A DNA stretch of 64,000 bases from Gadus chalcogrammus (taxonomy: Eukaryota > Chordata > Actinopteri > Gadiformes > Gadidae), in contig NC_079422.1 of assembly GCF_026213295.1 (NCBI RefSeq), positions 2,690,573 through 2,754,572 of the forward strand, read 5' to 3'. The notes beneath the pieces are model-generated. The model saw only the letters and a program-made list of their open reading frames with translations. It searched no databases and had not been told where the DNA came from. The position numbers and the translations under genes are program-made. Shown piece after piece: positions 35,871 through 46,829 of the stretch. The number at the start of each line of letters is the position of its first letter. Within the stretch, counting starts at the first letter, position 1.

Positions 35871-37641
35871 CAACAATACTCAGCAAAGCTTGTTCTTGCT
35901 CTGGCTTTAATTGATCGATTTTCGATTTTTTCCCACAACAGACCGAATAGCTTCTCTCGTATCCTTCTCCATTGTCTTCCTCTGACTACAACTGAAACTG
36001 GCGCGCAACCTAGGCGTCATCGTTCTCAGCCACTCCCTCTGTTCGCTGATTGGACCTCCAGAAATCTGGTTTCCATGGAACGCATTCATATTAAGCAGAC
36101 CCAGACCTAATACTGAAGTGAAATGAAAATTGAGCGTAAGTAGGTAGGTGGGCGGTGCCAGGCTACATTTTCGTCGCATATCGCCTAATTTAACATTAGA
36201 TAAATGGTTGAACCGTCGGTCTTTTGACCAGTTAAGAGTTCATTTTTCGTGTTTGACAGATAATTTATCTGCTTGCAACGTCGACTATCTAGCCAGCTAG
36301 CAATCCATTTTTTAGTGACAAGGTTAGCTAGCAAGGCCAAAAAATACGTGATAGAACAGACGTGGTACGATGTCAAATTAGCTCATTTTAGGAAGCTAAG
36401 CAATGTGACCGAATTATTACACTCTCAATTAATAATGAAATAACTTTAAAGCATGTACTTACATTCTGCCATGGCTTTCTCCATGCGTCCAAGATCTCTT
36501 GTAGGCTGCCTTTTACGCTTGCTCTTCCTCTGACCCTCCATTGCCAAGTTCTTCTTAGTGAGACACGTGTAAAGGTACGGCCACACCAAACGCGTTACTC
36601 GCGTTTGGGGCGTCGAAAATCTGAATTTCTGCATAGGGAACCATTGGTATATGCGCTTCAACGCGTTACACGCGTTGAAGCGTCGCGTTAGGGGCGTTAG
36701 ACGCGGCAGACCCACGTAATTACGCACGTAAACGCAGTAACGCGCCCAACACACCAACGCCCTTTAGTTCAAAAAATTTAACTTTCAGCGCGCCTACGCG
36801 TGACACTTAGCCACGATAGCCAATCAGCGTTGAGCTTGACCCGAAGTCACTGGGAGACAGAAGCAAAAAGAAGAAAGAAGAAATGGAAGACTCACTGATA
36901 GTGGCGGTGTGTGGTCAATCTATCCTGTACGACACCACGTTGGTGTCGTAAAGGGACAGAATTAAAAAGGAGCAGGCGGGGGTCGTCGTGGACGAGGAGA
37001 CGGGGATTCCTGGTAAGTTGAGTGAATAATTTGTAATTTACTTGGCTTCCGCTATCGGTTGTGTTTACTATGATACAAGTTTGCGCCGGTTAGCGGTAGC
37101 ACCAGTTAGCGGTAGCACCAGTTACAGAGCTGCCAACTCTCACGGTTTCACCGTGTGACACACTCTTTTGCCTGTTTACACACGCACACACGCCACACAT
37201 CCAATTTCTCACGGCAAAAAAATAATAATATATATATATATTTTGAGACGCGTTCGTTCCTTTCCAAGCTACCCGACGGTAGATGGCGCTGTTGAGCGCC
37301 ACTGAACCTGCATCCGAAGTTAGCGACAGAAGAATAGTGAGACGGCGGGAAAAACTACCTCGAGAAGTCAGATGGGAATGTAAACTCTCATCTGAGACGT
37401 TACTTACAAGGTATGTTACAATGAAATGCATTTCAATTGAGAACTCACTCTCTTAAACTTTAAATCTTGAAATTATTTGTTTGTGTTTGTGCGTGTCTGT
37501 GGACTTGATTTAGTGTGGTGACCTTAACATAAATAATAGGCTTCAAGAAATGTGTGCAATAGAAGTAGGCATGTTCTTATAACTGAGAGTAGAGTTATTA
37601 AACCAACATGATCGCCATTTTAATTCTTTAAGGTTTCAAAG

Positions 37642-40600
37642 ATGTCCCGTAAGAGACCTTTGACAGGACAAAAGCGAAACCTTTTATTTTATTTAAAGAA
37701 GCAGCCAAGTGAAAAAAGACAGAGAAACACATTGACAGAACAGCCAGAACAGCCAGAACCACTGACAGGACAACAGACAGAGGAGCAACACACGGGACAG
37801 AGGGAGCAGGAGACAGGTCAGTGAGAGCTACAGCCAGGACAGACTGACAAACATGCAGAGGAGCAACAGACAGGACAAATAGAAGCACATGCAGAGGAGC
37901 CACAGACAGGACAAATAGAAGCACATGCAGAGGAGCCACAGACAGGACATAGAGAAGCACATGCAGAGGAGCCACAGACAGGACAAATAGAAGCACATTC
38001 AGAGGAGCAACAGACAGGACAAATAGCAGGACCAACAGAGCAGATGGAAGAAGACACAGAGGGACAGACAGAAGGGTCTCCCCCAATCCAACACCAGGAC
38101 CAGAAGAGTCGTGCTCTGGCTGGAGCAGCAACATATAGATCCATTTTCAAAAATGAGTGGACCTCTTCATGGCCATTTATTACGAGAGGGACCCTCATCA
38201 CACACTACTGGTGTGCAGTGTGCCGAATTGAAAACTCCTGTTGCCACCAGGGTGTGACAGATGTAGTGCGCCACATAAAAACCAAAGGCCACCAAGAAAA
38301 GCAACGGGCTCTCCAGTCCTCAGCCACAATATCACAATATGCAATGCCCATTCCCTCTGTTGGGGGCATGTCTGCACAAGATGCTAAGGTATGATATGTG
38401 TAATGGTCCTGTCAAGGTTCAGTCAAGAGTTGTGTGTTATAGTTGATCACGGTAAAGTCATCATGGTTGATAGTTCTGACTAATTTGTGTTTTGTAGTGT
38501 AGTACAGTAGAATTTTCTTAATTTGAGATCTTAGTTGCTGAATGTGTTTTTTACCTGTGGCCAATTATTGCAGGTGATTTGAAATAAATGATGGTCTTTT
38601 GGGTTAGGGCTAATCATTTTTAATTTCTTACAGACAAGAAGAGCTGAGGTCAAAATGACAGCTGGGTTGGTAGTTCACAACATCCCCCTAGCCTTTGCGG
38701 ACCACCTAGGGCCTCTCCTAAAAGAATGTTTCGGAGATTCGAAGACAGCACAGGAGTACAGGTGTGCTAGGACAAAGTCATCCTGCATTACCAATGAAGC
38801 AATAGCGCCATATTTCACACAGGAGCTTGTGAAGGAGATGAAAAAAGCCCCCTATACCCTTGTTACAGATGGGTCAAATGACACTGGTATTTCCCAATCT
38901 ATTTGAGATTTTTCTCCTTTGAAAAACATTTGCTTTGTGTATTTTTAAATCTCAACAACATGAACATCTGTATGATTCTAACTTGTCATTATAGGAGTGG
39001 CAAAGATGAACCCGCTTACTGTCCGGGTCTTCATGGGCAGAAAAGTTGTCCACCAGTTCTTGAATATGTGCACAACAACTGGGACGAGATGTGGGACAGC
39101 AAGTGAGATCTTCACCAAAATGAACGCCGCCTTAGAGGAGCATGACATCCCTTGGGAGAACTGCATTGGTCTCTCAGTCGATAATGCAGCTGTGAACGTT
39201 GGATCACGTAATTCCATTGCCTCTAGGGTCCTCCAAAAGCATCCCAACACCTATATTCATGGTTGTCCTTGTCATGTGGCACATAACACCGCCAAAGCTG
39301 CAGGAGTGGGATTTTTTAAAGTGAGTTAAGGTCTTTACATGTAACTTTTTATTTGAATCCTAATTACATGCATTGACTGATTATGATTTGATTAATTGCA
39401 GGTGTCCCATTTTGATTTGGAGGACATGATAGTGGACATCGGTTACTGGTTCAAGGGTAGCACAAATCGGAAAGGATACCTGAGAGGTATAAATGTTTGA
39501 TACTATTAAATGTAATATTGAAATGCTGAGCTGTAGAAAATAAATGATATGGAATTAAATGTCTGGATCAGAGTTTTGTGAGCTCCATGAAGCGGAGTAC
39601 ATGGAGGTCCTCCTCCATGTCTCGGTTCGTTGGCTAAGCCTTGAACGCTGTGTGACCAGGATCCTGAGGCTTTATGAACCTCTGGCCAGCTACTTCAAAT
39701 CTGCTGGTATGGTCATCATTTATCTATTTCATTATGCAGCAACTACATGGATTGTTAATCACATACTTGTATTATTGATAACCTCTTGTTTTGTGTTATT
39801 TATTGATTGATTCAAGATGAAAACCAGGCCAGGTTCAAGAGGCTTGTGCAGACGTTCACTGACCCCATGACAGAAGTGTACCTGCTGTTCTTTCAAGCCA
39901 CCGTTCCAACTTTCACTACTTTCAACTTGCTTCTACAAAGAGAGCGGTCATCAATATTTATGTTGTATGATGAGGTGGGATTGGATTTTGCAGTTTTTCT
40001 ATTCTGTGTCTTGCTGATATCTGCAGGGATCTTCTAAAACATGTTTCACCCACTATTTTGTAAATGTCTGTTATAGATGGAGAAATTTGTACGCAAGCTT
40101 TGTTCAAAGTTCATTGTTCCAGCAGCTCTGCAGGGCCTTGAGGAGCCTGGTGACATTGCCTTTGGGGAGACGGCAAACCATTTGCCAGGTTAGTGATTGA
40201 CTATTATTACGATCAAACACTGTGCTATGTGATCAATAACATGTGACACGTAGCCTTGTACCTAGCATTTTGTCACTTCATGAGTAGAAACCTATTAAGG
40301 TGTGTGGTAGTCCTTCCATTAACAGTGGGCTTCTGGTTGGATTTCTTGCCCTATATGTCTAGCTGATATTGCAGCATCAGCATGTTAAACCATTTATGTT
40401 AACATGGTATGCTGTATCTCTAACAGGAAGAAAGTTGAACATTGGGTTCACAACCAGGGCTAAACTCAACAGGCTACTTGACGAGGGTGACATCACACCA
40501 CAGCAGGTGGATTCATTCCATGAAGCTGTGTTATGTTTCCTGACAAGTGCTTTGGCCTATGCACTAAAGAAGCTGCCACTGAAAGAGCCACTGCTCAAAC

Positions 40601-41489
40601 ATTCAAAATTTGTAGACGTACGGCAGAGGGCTGAAAGTGACATCGGAGATGTCCTGTACTTTGTTGAAAGGTTCGTTTTTTTCCCCTCTAATTATTGTCT
40701 ATCATCTTAGCTAAAATATCCTGCTTTTTATGATGATATATGTTCACTCCTAAACATGAGCTATTCTTATATGGCTTCTCCTCAAAGATGCGTATGAACT
40801 GCTGTTGGTTGATGACAATATACCTAACAACTTGTAACTACTTTCATAAATAGGTTTCCCCATCTCCTCCCATACCGTGGTCCAGAGGAGCATGACCTTC
40901 TGGGTGAGGAGTTTCTAAGTTATCAGACCATGCCAATGATATCCCTGCAGGATGAAACTGAAATGGAAAGCTTCTGGGCTGAAATGGCAACCCGGAAACA
41001 TAAGGTAAAACAATTTATTTTTTTGTGTTTCCATTTGGCAGCTGTGGCTTGGCTGTTTTGCTTGTTGCATGTATATATTGTCATGCATTTTCCAAATTTT
41101 GCATATTTTTATCTGAACTGTGTTAATGGATCAACCTACAGTATACTTACAGTTTTAATCAATAAAAAATCAAGGTAGGTTTTTCCATTGTGTTCTTGAT
41201 GCATTTTCCATAGGTGACAGGAGCCAACGAATTTCAGAGGCTTGCTGCCGTTGCCAAGCTGGTCCTGGTGTTGCCCCATTCCAACGCAGACGCTGAGAGG
41301 GTGTTTTCAGTTGTGGGACTGAACAAAACCAAGACCAGAAACAGCCTAGCACTGGATGGCACCCTGTCCTCAATAATGACCATAAAGATGGCCGACCTGG
41401 AGCCCTGTTTCAAATGGGAGCCCCCCTCAGATGTCCTCAAGGCCTCCAAGAAGGCCACAGGCCAGTATAACCGTGCCCACAGATCATAG
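37642..41489 (+). CDS. hAT transposase, ten exons
   Basis: Exons: 37642-38388, 38634-38886, 38995-39320, 39402-39486, 39572-39706, 39817-39974, 40077-40188, 40427-40670, 40854-41004, 41214-41489. Every intron is GT-AG, phases agree throughout, and the sum is 829 codons. Order: basic start ([12 protein letters not shown]), five 12-residue repeats, a BED-like zinc finger (YWCAVC then HIKTKGH, exon 1), RNase H-fold Asp residues in VTDGSND (exon 2) and LSVDNAAV (exon 3) with [16 protein letters not shown] (exon 5), and the C-terminal dimerisation block [16 protein letters not shown] (exon 10). One in-frame TGA (37822-37824) lies upstream of the repeats. The ATG at 38044 is in frame beyond it, and a donor-like CAGGTCAGT overlaps it. 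It is probably a recently active transposase; a domesticated gene is possible but less likely given the ends. Confidence 0.85.
37849..38028 (+). repeat. Five 36-bp tandem repeats in hAT exon 1
   Basis: Units start at 37849, 37885, 37921, 37957 and 37993. Each encodes about [12 protein letters not shown] (12 residues). They are acidic and Gln-rich with very little divergence, and lie between the basic N-terminus and the zinc finger. Confidence 0.93.
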
Positions 41490-42828
41490 ACGAGGACTAG
41501 CTTCTGATCTGCATCTGATACGGATGACTTCATTTTTTGTTATTTTTGTAATGCATTCATCTTTTATTGCTTGAAAAAGTTGTACTGTTTGAGCACTGTT
41601 TCTAATGGACCATGTGGTGGGAGGCTTTGAATGAAGAATAATTTATCTCCCTAACTAATCTTGTCGTTTTTGGCTGAACATAAATCATTAAGTGCTCTTA
41701 AGAATACAATTATTCACAACATAGGTTAGGTTTCAGTTCAGAATTTGTTTAATACCATTGTTGTGGTCAAAATATCAATCAACCTACCTAGGTCAAATCT
41801 TACACTGGTCTATGAATAAGGCTATATTGTGACACATAGGCAGTCATTTAGGCACAACAATAGTTTTCTGGTTTAATGTCCAACTCCAGACTAGGCCCTA
41901 CAAGTCCTGATGCCAAACATGAATCAGAATAAGTTCAGGTATTGCACATCTTTAGCAGACCACCCAAAAATCCACTATAATGAAGGAAATCACATCTACT
42001 TGATCCAAAATTTCCTGGGGATGGACCTTCAGCTATGTCTTTGCTTCACATAATGTAGCCAATATTGCCCATCTCCAGTGAGCCGCCCCTATCATTGGCT
42101 TGGGGCCTACCCACAAACCACCAAAATGCAGGGTACAACATGGGTTCAACATCCAATTAAATAAAATTCTCTCAAATCTGAGCCTGCGTTGTCAGGGGTA
42201 CCCCCGACAAAATCTCACTCCAAGGTTTTTTGAAAAGTTGGCAGCTCTGCAGTTAGCACTAATATAAAGTGATACTACTACAACAGACTGCCCCGCTTGT
42301 GAGGCTACACAACTTAATATGTATATTATGTTCTTGTCAGTGGACGTATGTCGCAGGAAATGGAAGTCCCTCAGGGATATGAATACTGTTAACGGATTAC
42401 TACTATAATTGACACTTCCAACCAACCACACATGCAGGTTAAACAGGTGTATTGATAACGTTTTGGCTTTTCACTTGTGAAGGTAGTATTGCACTAACTT
42501 AAAAATGATGGTGTTTTACATTTCATACAGGGATGAAGAGGAAGAGAGCCAGTGGGGTACCAGATGGGAACACCCAGATACAAGAGGCCATCCTCCAGGC
42601 CCTGCAGAGGGATGGACAGTTGTGTGCAGACACAGTTTTTAAACAGCCTACTTCCTTCCCTGAAGAGATTGCCACCAGACACAAAGGAGTATGTGAAATT
42701 CCAAATTCACAAAGTCATATTTGACGCCACCCAATTCACCCTTCATTTGGAACCCGTCTAATCATGCTCCTGCTTATTAGCAAGAGTGGTGGTGACAATC
42801 TCTCCAGGGAAAGAACTGGGCTGCTGTG

Positions 42829-43190
42829 ACTAAAAAATAAGCTGTTTGTGAGAAAGGTAGTTAGTTAGGTAAATCCTTTCTCACAAACAGCTTCTTTTTT
42901 AGGCAGATGTTAATGTTCTTGTTCTTGTGTTGTTTTATATTTATAACATATTGTTCTATGTTGTTTTGTTAGTTGTTACTGTCACATCCGTTTTGGCGCC
43001 GCCCAGAGGACCCGTGTTGGATCTGCGAATGCGGATCCAACGCGCAAGACTCCTAGGCGGATCCGCATAGGAGTCACCAAACCCGCGTTACTGTCACATT
43101 CGCTTTGGCGCCGCCCAGAGGACCCGTGTCGGATCCGCGAACGCGGACGCGCCATAACGTTTGAAAGCCTATCACCAAGAGCCGAGACGA
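42829..43190. repeat. Hairpin and 111-bp tandem duplication
   Basis: At 42829-42905, AAGCTGTTTGTGAGAAAGG pairs with CCTTTCTCACAAACAGCTT around a short loop. At 42976-43150 a ~111-bp unit beginning TTACTGTCACAT(C/T)CG is present twice, rich in GGATCCGC. Both lie between the MADF element and the next repeat M copy. 43190-43625 shows nothing recognisable. Confidence 0.75.
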
Positions 43191-44052
43191 TATGCATGTG
43201 TCCCCGCGGTAATAGACATTGCCATTGATTGTATTATGCGTTACGTGTTTAGTTTGCGTGTGTTTAAACAGAGCACACACGCGCGCCCGGATTCATTCAT
43301 TCTTTTTAACACTCACTCGCGGTAAAACAATGTTTTTCACGATCAAATACTCATCAATCCTAAAAGTTATGGGCATGTAGGCCTACACGATGTCCCTGTC
43401 AAGACAATATGTGTTTCCTCTACGGTGTTTGCAGATGCATTGATTTAAAAGTACAACTTATTACCGCTGCATCAGTTGTTCTTTCCCAAATAATTTACCA
43501 AGAATGTGCGGCTAGGTAGATGGGAGAAGCAAAGTGTATGCGCGAGGTGCACAAGCAATCCGTATGCATCGCATGCGCATGTATGCATGCACCCTTAAAA
43601 TAGCATCTGAACAACGCGCCACTGACTTAGTTTCTAGTCCCCATTTTTTGTGGGATGGAGGTGTACATTTGTGGCTAAAGGTGTGTAGACACAGCTGGCC
43701 TGTGGCCACGTTTTTGAAGTCGGGGGTCAAAAGGTCAAAAGGAGCCGGCACCACGCCGCTTATGAGATAACAAAAAGTTAATGTGTGTTTCTCTCATAAC
43801 TTTTTGTCATTATTAAAGAGAGGCCTGATTCTCATGTGCATGTTGGATGGCTAGGGTGTAGGTCTGGGAAGAACTTCAGGCCAAAATCTTGCAAGCGAGC
43901 CGCTGGGTGAGTTGCAACGAGATGGAGCACTTGCTGAGTCATTTCCTGTAGTGCTGGAGCCACAGGTTGAAGCGTATGCGTCCTTTGAGACCCCCTTTGA
44001 TATATAAGAGACCCTATACAGCTTACTTAAATGTTGTCGACTCAGTCACCTA

Positions 44053-45116
44053 CAGTGTTGGGGGTAACGCATTAGAACTAACGCGTTAGAGTACTCTAAT
44101 TCGTTTTTTTCAGTAACGAGTAACCTAACGCGTTAGTTTTGCGAATTCAGTAATCAGTAACTCGTTCATTTCCAAAATAACCACTCGTTACTCCGTTACT
44201 TTAAGATTTTCCCTCGATAAGGAAAGTAAAGTCCCGCGTTTTCTGCATTTAGTCAGATGCTGCTGCCCTGCTCCTTGCATCTCTCTCTCTCGCTCTCTGT
44301 GTGTGTGTGCGCGCGCACCTGTGTGTGTAAGCTACGTGTGTCACCGCGGCAAGATGGACGAGAAGATAGCCTTAGATTCCTGGAGGTACGCTCATTATTT
44401 TGAGTTACAGAGCGAAAAGGACAAGAAGAACATAGTGGTCGTTTTGAGCACCTTCTTCTCCTACGTTTCAACCATTACTTTGGTGATAAATAGGCTAAAG
44501 GTAGCCTACGTGATTGTTATGAATGTAGGGCTATAGGGTCACACGAACATTTTCAGTTCTTCAATGTTTTTTTAGTGCCATGCACTGTTCTTTTTTGCAA
44601 CGCATACGGTTAAATTGAGTTAAATTTCAAATTCTAAAAGGTTGCGTGCCTACCTGTTAAGCACTTTGTTAGGCGCCTGCACTTGTAAAGTGGATAAGCT
44701 ATGTGTGACGCACTGTTCTTTTGTGCGCAGCCAATACGGTAAGCTACATTCTGTTAAAATAACTGCCTGTTACCGGAGTATGTTATTCATGGAAGCTGTT
44801 CAAATGATCAAAGGATGAATGCCTGTTAAATAAAACGTGCAATATGATGACTGTCTTTCCTGTCCTTATGCTATAGGTTCATGATTGATTCATAAACAGT
44901 CAGCACTGTTGGTGCATCTAAAGGAGGATGTGTGTTGTTGTTGCGCTAGGCGGACACGCACGCACCCCAAACGAATTTTAATTGTTGGTAACGCACGAGT
45001 ACTCTAACGCGTTTCTTTTATTTATAGGTAACGTAGTAACGTAACGGATTACTTTTAATTGATAGTAACAAAGTAACCTAACTGATTACTTTCAAAAGTA
45101 ACGATACCCAACACTG
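44053..45116. mobile_element. hAT MITE, 1064 bp
   Basis: The termini are CAGTGTTGGGGGTAACGC and ACGATACCCAACACTG. An exact 8-bp duplication GTCACCTA lies at 44045-44052 and 45117-45124, and the empty site is seen at 3718-3730. Both subterminal regions repeat AACGCGTTAG/TAACGAGTAAC words. No transposase. Confidence 0.95.
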
Positions 45117-46264
45117 GTCACCTATTGCATCACTTCCTTTAGGGCTTCGGCCTCCTAATTGATCATTGTAGTAGGCTATAATTGAATGCCCTCTTTCATA
45201 TATATATGATACCTCCACCACTGGGACGTGAGGGGGGGGATGCTTGCTAAATGAGAAGAAAAAGGCTTTCAGGGAGGGCGACAGGAATAAAATCAAAGAA
45301 CTTCAAAAGGAACTTAAGGTGAGGATTAAGGGGGGGAAAGAAGCATTTCGGCTCAAACTGGAACAACAGTTGCAGCATGATGGAGTGAAGCAGGTATGGG
45401 CTGGAATGCGAAAGATCACGGGCATGAAGCAGAAGGGCAGTACACTGCCTGATGGTGAACTGAGTCTGGCCGATGATCTGAACAGATTTTTCAACAGATT
45501 TGACTGCCCCACACCACCACTACCACCCCTACCTGGTCTGCTGACCAATACTACTTCCTCACCACCTCCCCTCCCTCTCTCCAACACTCCTGAGATGTTA
45601 CCTGCACAGAGTCCTCTCTTCTCACCTCCTACTCGACCAGCAACCCCACCTATGACTTTCCATACTGCCCAGGTTAAGATGATGCTGTACAGGCTGAAGC
45701 AAGGGAAAGCAGTGGGGCCCGATGACATCAGCCCAAGGCTACTGAAGACTTGCTCTTCAGAGTTGTGTGGTATTCTTACACACCTGTTCAACCTGAGCTT
45801 GCGCCTACAGAAGGTCCCAAGGCTGTGGAAAACATCTTGCCTAGTACCTGTCCCAAAGAAGACCCATCCCACAAACCACAATGATTACAGACCAGTAGCT
45901 CTCACTTCACATATCATGAAGACATTTGAGAGACTTGTCCTCTCCTCCCTCTGCACTAGTGTGTCTACGCAAATGGACCCTTTACAGTTTGCATATCAGC
46001 CTAACATCAGTGTTGATGATGCCCTCATTTACATGCTGCAGAGGGCATACACACATCTGGACACCCCTGATGCATCTGTAAGGATAACATTCTTTGACTT
46101 CTCATCTGCCTTTAATACCATCCAGCCACGTCTGCTAGGGGAGAAGATGGAGATGATGAAGGTGGATCCATTACTGGTACTGTGGTGTTTGGACTACCTT
46201 TATCTCAGACCACAGTATGTGCGCCTACAGAACAATATTTCATGCACCATCCTCAGCAGCACAG

Positions 46265-46438
46265 TGTTTAATTCTGCTCCTTTTCTCTTAAATGAACTAC
46301 ATAATTACTTTATAACAGCCCAACAGGGCAACTCTTTATTAACTCACTGGTACAACCTACGTGCATCTCTCACGTTCCACTCTTACTTCCCGTGTCACAT
46401 TCCTACCTGTCCGTATCAACACAATTACTATTGTAACA
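46265..46438 (-). repeat. 3' LTR of the Mag element
   Basis: 174 bp, TGTTACAATAG...AATTAAACA on the minus strand. 172 of 174 positions agree with the 5' LTR. Confidence 0.93.
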
Positions 46439-46468
46439 TCCTTTCTCTTTTTTCTCTTTTTCTGACTC
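46439..46468 (-). promoter_or_regulatory. Polypurine tract of the Mag element
   Basis: The minus strand reads AAAAAGAGAAAAAAGAGAAAGG-type purines directly against the 3' LTR, the plus-strand primer site for reverse transcription. Confidence 0.85.
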
Positions 46469-46651
46469 TTAATGAACTGTCAAAAATATACACAATATAA
46501 ATCATCTCTGAATGACAAAACTCATTACTGTTAGTGAAAACTAAACTAATTTTACTAGAGTGATATTCCTTGTTACCCTTCACACATACTAGCTGCAATC
46601 AAATCACAGATCCACATCGTAAATTCAGAATGAAAAGTTCTACAAACTATG

Positions 46652-46801
46652 TCCTATTTTAGTCTTAAACTTATAACAACACACATTACTAAACATGTTA
46701 TGCTTTCTCCACATTCTTTCTTTATATCCTATTTTAGTCTTAAACTTATAACAACACACATTACTAAACATGTTATGCTTTCTCCACATTCTTTCTTTAG
46801 T
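46652..46801 (-). repeat. Tandem duplication, 2 x 75 bp, in the Mag 3' UTR
   Basis: Two identical-looking units (46652-46726, 46727-46801) beginning TCCTATTTTAGTCTTAAAC lie between the pol stop and the 3' LTR. Confidence 0.9.
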
Positions 46802-46829
46802 CCCCCCAAAGTCCATGAGTGGTCCACAA

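Larger units (their letters stand above)
33574..36541 (-). pseudogene. CCDC106-like spliced gene, split by a hAT MITE
   Basis: Proposed exons on the minus strand: 36463-36541 (MEGQRKSKRKRQPTRDLG; donor GTAAGTAC), 35354-35647 (acceptor TTGTTTCAG; Ser-rich then a poly-Lys tract; donor GTACGT), and a last exon 34692-34730 joined to 33574-33855 (acceptor CTTTGTTTCAG). Across the splice the text reads KRVLTPEEAMDRYRHVF, then VKVGVDRRTVAATAAI and ends at 33574. The order basic start, Ser/Lys-rich middle, then a conserved block with GVDR-T-ATA is that of fish CCDC106-like proteins, many of which are multicopy. The coiled coil expected between exons 1 and 2 was not found. A MITE interrupts the last exon, and Lys codons have expanded with the (CTT)n tract. 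Confidence 0.6.
37125..42249 (+). mobile_element. Complete hAT transposon, 5.1 kb
   Basis: The termini CAGAGCTGCCAACT (37125) and AGTTGGCAGCTCTG (ends 42249) are inverted repeats. The flanking direct repeat CAGTTA (37119-37124 and 42250-42255) is 6 bp rather than the usual hAT 8 bp; tandem GTTAGCGGTAGCACCA units beside the left end may have obscured it. It sits in an intron of the MADF gene. The ends and subterminal CTCACGG words recall Zaphod-type hAT elements (from memory, not checked). After the transposase stop (41490-42249) there is only noncoding 3' sequence. Confidence 0.8.
36574..42771 (+). pseudogene. Harbinger-type element with MADF/BESS gene, invaded by a hAT
   Basis: The left terminus AGGTACGGCCACACCAAACG (36573) matches the MITEs at 315 and 25797. 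A gene follows: exon 1 from ATG 36883 encodes MEDSLIVAVCGQSILYDTTL, then RDRIKKEQA and DEETGIPG before the donor GTAAGT at about 37011, a MADF domain of Adf-1 type. TAA at 36949-36951 interrupts it. After the hAT insertion, 42335-42385 encodes VCRRKWKSLRDM (MADF end). From the acceptor CATACAG at about 42532 comes KRKRASGVPDGN and then SLLPSLKRLPPDTKEYVKFQ, a BESS-like motif, in a shifted frame. The right terminus was not found. Confidence 0.72.

Noticed and set aside
36574..36757. N-terminal extension of the CCDC106-like first exon through the CGCG-rich sequence
   Set aside because: That stretch is the MITE terminus; the ATG at 36541 begins the recognisable basic segment.
37628..38134. Long minus-strand frame rich in repeated [16 protein letters not shown] text
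   Set aside because: It is the mirror of the 36-bp repeats in the hAT exon 1. The plus strand has the zinc finger, splice sites and matching phases.
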